Positions 50,460 to 57,610 of a DNA stretch of 64,000 nucleotides are shown here, piece by piece. The translations under genes were made by a program, and so were the position numbers. The notes under the pieces were generated by a model that did not search any database, was not told the origin of the DNA, and worked only from the letters and a program-made list of their open reading frames with translations. How positions within the stretch are numbered: position 1 is the stretch's first letter; each line of letters starts with the position of its first letter. Location of the stretch: positions 67,603-131,602 of the forward strand of contig CM007326.1 of assembly GCA_000333855.2 (NCBI GenBank), written 5' to 3'. Source of the DNA: Endotrypanum monterogeii. Taxonomy: Eukaryota > Euglenozoa > Kinetoplastea > Trypanosomatida > Trypanosomatidae.

Positions 50460-52450
50460 CAATTCGCGGCGCCCTTGGTGGCGGGACTGGCTTTCTCTTT
50501 TTGTGTGCGGTTGCTTTCGCTATCTGGGGCCAAAGCGCAGCACAGTGGGCGATACACGCCGCTTTCTCAGAATACAAGGCTTTTTCCGAGTGGGAAGGAG
50601 GTGAGGGTTACGCCTATCCATAAAGATGGTGTTTGGTTGTCCACGCTACGTGCCGGGACTTGTAGGGGTGCCTTCTCGTGTTCTGGGGTTCTGCTGCTTG
50701 ATGCGGGGGTTTGGGGTTTCGCCCGGGCTTTTGCCTATGCTGTCCTCGCGGGGTCCTGGCTGTGTGGGGTCTTTTTTCTCGTGTTTGGATGGCCGCCCCT
50801 TTGTTTGGTCCGGGTGCGCTGTGCTGATTGTTTGTTCGGAATGTCGTTGCGCTCTTTTTTTGGCTTGGGGTATTCGGGTTTGGCCGCGCTAGAATAGCGG
50901 TCGCCGGCCACCCTCACAAGTACAAACGCCAGAAAAGAATCAGGTGGCCGTAGAATACCGCCAAAAAAAAAGCATCCCGTCGATAAAGCGAGCTGGGGGG
51001 TATGTTGGTTAGAAAAGAACGTATCTTGTGGAAGTGATTGAGTTGCATTGGTGCTGGGTGTTGTGTCGTGTTGGCGTTTTTTTTTTGTAGGGAGGTGTTC
51101 GGCGCCAGGGGATTTGTTTAAACAGAGGGGACGGGGTACAACGTTTTGGGTCTTTTTTGGTGGAAAATTTTATTTTTGAGGTGATTAGGTCTTATGGGGT
51201 GGTGGGGGGCAGTTTGGAGGCTACTGTCGTCAGGGGTTCGTGGTGAAGAATGTCGGCGGTTTCCGCCTTGGGTTTTGTGCATCTGCACTGCCCGCGGCGG
51301 TTAATCCTGTTGCCCTGGGTTCCTCAGGGTTGCGGGGTCTGCGGTACTACGTTTTCATTCTTGTTCAAGGAACTTGCGGTGCTTTTTGTTTCACTATCAC
51401 TGGGGCAAAAAGTATCGTCAGTCAAATGGTGCGTGGTTCTCTGGCTGGGGAAATCGGCGATAGGTGGTATTTTTCTTGTCTTAGACAATCGTTTAGGGAA
51501 TGGAGGCCTCTGGGGAAGTTCAGACTCTCAGATATTTAGAAGTTAGTTCTCTATCCGTTACAAAACCGTTTTTTACTAAAGGCGATTGTGTGGAAAGCAA
51601 GCTCCCTTTTGCTTTGAAGGTGTGTCCGGAAGATGAAAGAACCGGCAGCTGTGTAAACCACCCCGGGGCTAGTGACTAAAGGTCGTTGTTTTGTGAGCCA
51701 GTGTAATGGGCGTTTTGTCGAAAGATACACTTCTTTTTGGCATCATAGAAACAGGTAATGCTTTCGTGGCATGGTGTTTGCTGTTTTTCCTACGGCGCCG
51801 CTGCCGGGGTGTTCTGGTGTGGCGTTGTTTTGTTTGTCTGGTGCCGGTGGTGGGGCGTGTTCCTAAGCTGTGGATTTGGCGGGGGTTGTCGCGTTGGAAA
51901 GCCTTGGCCCGCGTGTTTGTTTTCATTGGTGGGTTGTGCGGCTCTTTGGGGTGGGGTGGGGGGTCGTGGTGGGGGTGCCTCTTTCTTCGATAAAGCCGTC
52001 TCAATCAGCACCCCCGAAGCAACATTAAGGGACGGGGGCGATCGGTTATTGCTGGGTTGTTGCCTTCCATGGTGGTGGTGGGGGCTGCTGTGTCGCCTGG
52101 TCGCGGTTTCTGCTTGCTCTTCGCTTCGCCCCGTGTTTTTTTCATCTGGGGGGGGGGGCGCTGCGGCGGGGGTTGGGGGCTTTTGGGGGATGGCTTCGGG
52201 GTGGCCGCGCCGTTTTTATTGCGATGCACGGTGTGTTTCAATAACTTGTCGTGTTCTTGCGTTCCTTGCGACTCCTTGGTATTTGTTCAGATGGTCAAGG
52301 GATGGGGACTCAAAGGATGCAATTCGGAAATTAGTAGGGGGGATGTGGCGGGTTTGGGGTTTCGGTGTCTGTTGCAGTGGCCTGTGTGCGCCAAGGGGGA
52401 GAAGGCGATGTGAGACTCTTCACGTGTCTCAGGTTTTTTGCTTGCCGTCC
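50460..52450 (+). promoter_or_regulatory. Right GT-rich arm
   Basis: Dense G- and T-runs on the plus strand, the direction of outward transcription. A hand count at 51901-51960 gives 49 of 60 bases G or T and a single A. A short A/C-rich patch interrupts it at about 50890-51000. Confidence 0.8.
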
Positions 52451-52928
52451 CGATGATGTGCGGAAACATTGCTGATCGTTCAGCTGCCCTTTTTTTTTTC
52501 GGAGTATGAGATGTCTTCGCATGTAGTCTTTTCTTGAGCTTCGAAAGCATAACCTCATGCTTTTATCGGAGTCTCCACTACACATCGAAAAGGCTCAACA
52601 AATGGGTGTGATTACAGTGGTGTATCGATCGTTTACTGATATATATATATATATAAATATTTAGGTGGGTAATCCGAATGAATAAATTATTTTCCAAGTA
52701 CAGAAAAACAATTAAGTCATCACTTTTCCTCCTTGAGGACTGAGAAAGTGCGTGAATGGAAAACCCAAATGCAAAGAATTGCAGAAGACAAAAGGGACGG
52801 CATTACTCAAGTGCAGACAACTATCAAAGGCGGGTAGTTGTACGTGAAAAATCGGTACCAAACTCTTTGCGGCACCCATTCGCTTGACCAATCCCCAAAT
52901 CTCTGCGACTCTTCTTTGTAGGACTGAC

Positions 52929-52956
52929 TTTTTTTTTTTTTTTTGAGCCGCTATAG
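52929..52956 (+). promoter_or_regulatory. Candidate trans-splice acceptor for glutamine synthetase
   Basis: T16 at 52929-52944 followed by AG at 52946-52947 and 52955-52956. The first gene of the rightward unit starts 120 bases on, giving a normal trypanosomatid 5' UTR. Confidence 0.6.
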
Positions 52957-53079
52957 GTAACAGCAAGTAGCTTGATATTCACGACTGAAATTAGGCGTTT
53001 GACTGAGGCTCTCTCGCTCCCCTCTTAGTACCAAAAATACAGCAGCGAAGCACGTAAAGAAGAAAAGATTTTTTTCACA

Positions 53080-54237
53080 ATGTCCACCAATAAACAAACA
53101 GTGCGGGTGACTTACATCTGGCTCTCATGCAAGAATTCTCACCATGACATTCGCAGCAAGGACCGCACGATGTATCTGTCACAGGAAGAAGTTGCTCAGC
53201 CTCCGAAGGAATTGCTTGCCAATGGTATTTTTCCAGTATGGAATTTCGATGGCTCCTCCACTGCTCAGGCTATGGGTAAAGACACCGAAATTCTTTTGAA
53301 ACCTGTTAATGCCTTTCCTTGCTTTCTTCCCAGGTGGTCGTCGAAGATTCCGTGGATATTGGTACTCGCTGAGTGCTACTTTCCTAGCGGTGATCCGACG
53401 ACGGATAATTCGCGCGCTATCGCTCGCGATATTTTCGAGCAGTGCCCTGACGAACATCCTTGGTTTGGGCTTGAGCAAGAGTACTTCATCATGGGTCGTG
53501 ACGGTCGTCCTTACGGATGGCCTGCTCACGGCTTTCCTTCACCCCAGGGTCCATACTACTGCAGCACCGGCTCTAGTACGGCGTGGGGTCGCAAGTACTG
53601 CGATCAGCACTATGAAGTGTGCCTCGAGATGGGGCTAAATGTCTCAGGAACAAATGCGGAGGTGACTCCTGGGCAGTGGGAGTTTCAGGTCGGTCCGTGC
53701 GAGGGTCTTGAGAGTGGTGATCAGCTGATTGTTGCTCGGTGGGTGCTTCTTCGGCTCTTGGAGGAAGATGGGCTGGATGCTAACTTTGACGCAAAGCTCA
53801 TTGCTGGCGACTGGAATGGAAGTGGGTTGCACACGAACTTCTCTACTGAATCGACTCGCGCTGAAGGCGGCCTCGATGTCATTTACCAGTACATCGAGAG
53901 GTTGCGCAAGAGCGTTACCAAGGACATCGTGTTTTACGGTGCCGAAAACAACAAGCGGCTCACCGGCCAGCACGAGACGTCAACGGTCTCAGAGTTCAGC
54001 GCTGGTGTGGGTACCCGCGGTACCTCGATCCGTATTCCCAATGCTGTAGCCAGCGAAAAGAGAGGATACATGGAGGATCGCCGCCCGGCCGGTGATGCCG
54101 ATCCTTACTTGGTGACGTCACGCCTTTTCGGATCGTCCCTGGGTTTGGAGACGCCGTCTCTCGATCAGGCGTCTCCGAAACACATAAAAGAGTGGATGCG
54201 TTCTGCTGGCGAGGTCAAGGGAGGAGAATGTGCGTAG
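53080..54237 (+). CDS. GS: Glutamine synthetase (type II, eukaryotic)
   Basis: 385 aa, ATG start (MSTNKQTVRVTYIW). The enzyme makes glutamine from glutamate, ammonia and ATP. Signatures are in place: WNFDGSST (about 54-61) near the glutamate/ATP site, metal ligands E132 and E134 (GLEQEYF), E194 and E201 (GTNAEVTPGQWEF, the GSII beta-strand), H251 in NGSGLHTNFST, the Arg of RGTSIRIP, and EDRRPAGDADPY near the C-terminus (family DRRPASNADPY). Length matches GSII (about 350-390). No glycosomal or mitochondrial signal is seen (ends GECA), so a cytosolic place is likely. It is the first gene of the rightward unit, 3 kb from the pivot of the start region. Confidence 0.97.
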   Translation: MSTNKQTVRVTYIWLSCKNSHHDIRSKDRTMYLSQEEVAQPPKELLANGIFPVWNFDGSSTAQAMGKDTEILLKPVNAFPCFLPRWSSKIPWILVLAECYFPSGDPTTDNSRAIARDIFEQCPDEHPWFGLEQEYFIMGRDGRPYGWPAHGFPSPQGPYYCSTGSSTAWGRKYCDQHYEVCLEMGLNVSGTNAEVTPGQWEFQVGPCEGLESGDQLIVARWVLLRLLEEDGLDANFDAKLIAGDWNGSGLHTNFSTESTRAEGGLDVIYQYIERLRKSVTKDIVFYGAENNKRLTGQHETSTVSEFSAGVGTRGTSIRIPNAVASEKRGYMEDRRPAGDADPYLVTSRLFGSSLGLETPSLDQASPKHIKEWMRSAGEVKGGECA

Positions 54238-54892
54238 GTCTGCGTCTGTATCCCAGACTCTGGTAAATACAGATTTATCTGTCAAAATTCATTCATCTGA
54301 CGATGATTCGATATAAGGGTTTCGTTTACTTTTCTTGGCTTGTTACTTTGCTGCACAATTAAAAAAGGCTTTCACCCACAAAGGTGATGGCTATCCCAAA
54401 AGATCCTCTAGGGATGAAAAAGCCTACCAAGATCGACGACCGAAGAAATTGCATACGAGATAATATAATTACTGCACTCGAAGGGAAGCGCCTCCGCTCA
54501 GGTACAAATACTGTGACAAGTGTCTACAACCACCACCGAAGCCCTTTTTATATTTTTATTAATATCATCTTTTATTTCGAGATGCAAGTGTACTTAGATA
54601 ATCGGTGCGTTTTTTTTTCTCCGATTTGGGTAATGTCCCCCTAAACTTCAATGCATGAGTGTTGTAGTAGCGTTCGCTGTCCTAAAAGGCTGTGATTGCA
54701 TGTATGTGTATGTGTATGTGTTGATGTCTGTTTCCTTGATCCGTTGGTTCAAAAATGGTAAAAAACATCTATGACAATCCATGGCTGGCTTTGGTTGATC
54801 AGCTGAGCATAGAGACCCCAATGGTCGAGGAAATGAAATGGGTACAGTCGTGAAAATAAGGTACATCTAAGTGCTTCAGCCAGATTGCTTTA

Positions 54893-54895
<3 letters not shown>

Positions 54896-54927
<32 letters not shown>

Positions 54928-54956
54928 ATATATATTATATATATATATATATGGTT
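54896..54956. repeat. Long AT tract with palindromic centre
   Basis: (TA)n, then a TTTAATATATATTA-like break, then (TA)n again, about 60 bases of pure A/T. It can extrude as a cruciform and may mark the polyadenylation/3' UTR area of glutamine synthetase. Confidence 0.85.
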
Positions 54957-55297
54957 CGAGTAGAGATGAATCCAAATTGATGGTACCTCGTCCTGGCGCT
55001 CGTCAGGATTTTTCTGGTGTCGCGGCATCTTTCAAAATGAAAAAGCGAGTGCTTATGTATGCAACAACAATAAAAAGCGGACGCCTGCCGTATCTTAAGG
55101 CTTACGCACTTGCATAACGCCGAAGCCCCTTCGCGAGGCGAGGATTAGTGGCTCCTTGTCTCTCCTACAGGTCTGAGCATTATGTATTCCGGAGCAGCCC
55201 AGAAAAAAAAAAAGAGGAAAACAAATGGTGCCATATAACAAGTAAATTTTCGGCTGTAACAATCGCGTCCTTTTCTAACCTTTTTCTATTATTATGC

Positions 55298-55316
55298 TTT
55301 TTTTTTTTTTTACTAG
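55298..55316 (+). promoter_or_regulatory. Candidate trans-splice acceptor for the CCCH gene
   Basis: T14 at 55298-55311, then ACTAG with AG at 55315-55316, 29 bases upstream of the ATG. This supports 55346 as the true start. Confidence 0.65.
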
Positions 55317-55345
55317 GTGCTACACTGGGTAGCTTTTCAAAAGCA

Positions 55346-56473
55346 ATGCAGTCCAAACGACAGAAACCAGGCACCAGAGTAAAAAGGCAATGGCAAAAGA
55401 AGAAGAGTCTTTATGATGAGTACCTCGCCGACTCCGGGGACAGCGAGGATTCGGAAACTGACGAAGAGCAAGAGGAAACGTTCGAGTGTGAAGAGTACTT
55501 CGTGAACATGGACGTAAATATTCTTATTCAACAAACGCTGCAGAACATTGTCCAAAGCGTATGTCTGGAAGATCCCGACGGTTTTGCTACCTTTGGCGAT
55601 CATGAGCTAATTTGTTTTGCAGCTGCGGTAAAACACAACAGCTCGATCCTGTCTCTGCAAATTCGCTACTTGGACGTTTCTGATGTGTCGCTAGTTCCAC
55701 TTTGCAAGGCCCTCGAACAACATTCCAGTATTCGTGCTTTAGATCTCTCCGGGACTCGCGGTGGAGAGGGCACTAGCAGAGCTTTGCGGCAGCTAGCCTG
55801 CACAAATCCAAAGATCATTTTTATGCGCCTTGAGGACACCATTGTAAACCCAAAGGATTCAAGTATCATTGAGAAAGCAATGCGGTACAATGCATTGGCA
55901 TGCCCTGATCCCAATAATAATCCCTTTCACTTGGGTCTCCTCCGGCGAATAAGCGCGATGGATGAGGACGAGCAGAAGTTTCATGAGCAGCTTCAGGCAC
56001 GACCCTGGCTGATAGGAAATGGGTCTTCGAGCCATAAGAAAGCCAAGAAGGTGGTTTTGAGCACTGCGGCGTCATCTCACATAGGTGGGGAAATCTGCGC
56101 TCAGTACATTCAGGGGCGGTGCGCTTACGGTTCGCGGTGTAAGTACATTCACCCTGAGCGCACTGTTGCACTGAAGAACGTTGTTGCTTCCAGCCTATAT
56201 AACCGCGCGGAACAGTGTGGAGACAGCGTCGCTCCGTCCACCGTCATGTCAACGAAAGCCGCGTCTCAACGAAGGCTTCAGAGCCGCTTACGGCCACCTG
56301 CCTTTATGCTCAAGAAGCCTCAGGAAAACGTAAAGCAGCAGGACACTTCTGAGGTACGCTTGAAGTCTCCAGTGATGGAAAATGGATGTGTAGCCCAACC
56401 GTCGGGCACGTCGTTGTGGGTGATGAGTTTCACGGTCATGTGCTGCTGCGCGATTATCTCGGTGGCTTTGTAG
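55346..56473 (+). CDS. LRR-like CCCH zinc-finger protein with hydrophobic C-terminal tail
   Basis: 375 aa from the ATG at 55346 (MQSKRQKPGTRVKRQWQKKK); the preceding acceptor tract excludes a longer N-terminus. A basic head is followed by an acidic stretch (EDSETDEEQEETFECEE), then leucine-rich-repeat-like helices and strands at about 95-165 (SILSLQIRYLDVSDV, SIRALDLSGTRG, IIFMRLEDTIV). One CCCH finger is at C251-x7-C259-x5-C265-x3-H269 (CAQYIQGRC...RCKYIH). CCCH proteins bind RNA and are major post-transcriptional regulators in trypanosomatids. The last 19 residues (LWVMSFTVMCCCAIISVAL) are hydrophobic, suggesting a tail anchor, which is unusual for this class. The LRR call is inference; the finger is certain by spacing. 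Confidence 0.85.
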   Translation: MQSKRQKPGTRVKRQWQKKKSLYDEYLADSGDSEDSETDEEQEETFECEEYFVNMDVNILIQQTLQNIVQSVCLEDPDGFATFGDHELICFAAAVKHNSSILSLQIRYLDVSDVSLVPLCKALEQHSSIRALDLSGTRGGEGTSRALRQLACTNPKIIFMRLEDTIVNPKDSSIIEKAMRYNALACPDPNNNPFHLGLLRRISAMDEDEQKFHEQLQARPWLIGNGSSSHKKAKKVVLSTAASSHIGGEICAQYIQGRCAYGSRCKYIHPERTVALKNVVASSLYNRAEQCGDSVAPSTVMSTKAASQRRLQSRLRPPAFMLKKPQENVKQQDTSEVRLKSPVMENGCVAQPSGTSLWVMSFTVMCCCAIISVAL

Positions 56474-57610
56474 ACGAGCAAGTCACGTGCCGAAAAAGAA
56501 CAAAGCTATTTCGTGTAAAAGCCACTCCTTTCCAACCAGAGGCATATTAAGGCAGTTAGCTCAGAAAAGTAAATATTTCTTGTAAAGATATTAGTTGTGG
56601 TGGCTGCGTGCCAAAAAAGCGATGCGTATGCGTGCACATCTACGCCAGCCGATTTGTATATCCGTGCACATATGGATAGACGTATCGGTTTTGCTGGAAT
56701 GCGTAGACGCCTCTGACCTCTCTGCTCGCTCGGATGCTTCTTTAATTAATTATTCCATCTTCTTTATCCCTTTTCTCTCTTTTTTTTTTGCCTGGAAAAA
56801 GATCTCCAGTCTCCTTTGAATACTAATAATGAGGATGGCGATTTGGCAAAGGAAATAGCGCTGTAGGATTCTCTGCAGTCGCCAGACATGCGCGACAGAC
56901 AAGCTACACGCTATCATATTTACCTGCACTTGATCGCATTCTCAATCGGTGAGAGCGATATGCGAGGCAAAGCCGACTCTGGGACCTTTTGCATCTCTTT
57001 TTTTCTCAATGAAGGGACCCAGGGTGACCAGTGGCCTAATCGTCGTCTCTGGGTGCTTGGGTATGGGGCCCTGTGGGGTTTTTATCAGCATGCGCCTGAT
57101 CCACTTCAGGGATCGCCGCGTGTGCGCGACAAGCGGTACCCTTACTGTCCTCTCTGACAGTCCTTTGTGCGTGTAACAGCCATTGGTGAGACTCCCCAGC
57201 ATTACCATTTTTGTGTGGTAAAAGAAAGCCCTCCCCTCCATTTCCTCCTCAATTGCGTTGTCGGGGAACGGACAAAGATGGTAGGATAGAGTCCAAGGGT
57301 GATTTGTTCTTTTTTTTTCTCCCCGCAGAAGCTGATTATTCCGATTCGTTGATTAGTTAGACCTTCTTTCTGCGCTGTGCAAGAGAGGGGAGGCAGGGGA
57401 GTACCGCTCTGTGAAGCTCTTATACGGAGCTCTCCCAGCTCATGCAATGTACCACAACAATCTTCTTTCTCCCTTGCATGTCTTTGTTTTGCCCCTCTCG
57501 CCGCTGCGAATGTAGTTTTTCGGGCCCTCGAGCTTATTTCTATCAGGTCAAGTAGACCGCAGCGAACACGTCTAGCTCATTTCTCGACATTGACAATCCC
57601 TTGCCGCGGT
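56474..57610. other. Intergenic, 1.1 kb
   Basis: No convincing gene. A plus-strand frame at 56888-57157 gives a chance GYGALW motif but no family length. Acceptor-like tracts: 57304-57326 followed by AG at 57327-57328, and a second pyrimidine tract at about 57461-57500 with AG at 57514-57515. Short upstream ATGs lie between them (about 57442-57450). Confidence 0.65.
57304..57328 (+). promoter_or_regulatory. Candidate trans-splice acceptor for the pseudo-helicase/UHM gene
   Basis: A long T/C tract ending CCCCGCAG. If used, the 5' UTR is about 280 bases and contains upstream ATGs near 57442-57450. A later AG at 57514-57515 would shorten it to about 95 bases and remove them. Confidence 0.5.

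Larger units (their letters stand above)
46608..53079. promoter_or_regulatory. Divergent strand-switch region (bidirectional transcription start)
   Basis: All genes to the left are on the minus strand and all to the right on the plus strand, so transcription diverges here. No convincing gene lies in the 6.5 kb. Left to right: a bias-free AT-rich part (46608-47800), an A/C-rich arm (about 47800-50300), a pivot (50300-50460), a G/T-rich arm (50460-52450), and an AT-rich leader to glutamine synthetase. In trypanosomatids such regions carry H2A.Z and start RNA polymerase II; GT-rich promoters have been described in T. brucei. Small open frames at 46928-47803 (plus) are not supported. Confidence 0.85.
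54238..55345. other. Intergenic, AT-rich
   Basis: No gene seen. Contains the AT palindrome (listed separately), a T-rich stretch and an acceptor-like tract at 55298-55316. A non-ATG frame runs into the next gene from 55148 and is not coding. Confidence 0.7.

Noticed and set aside
56888..57241. Frame with a LWVLGYGALWG stretch resembling ChaC/gamma-glutamylcyclotransferase
   Set aside because: Only one motif-length match, 89 residues, no catalytic Glu region or family length. Most likely chance.
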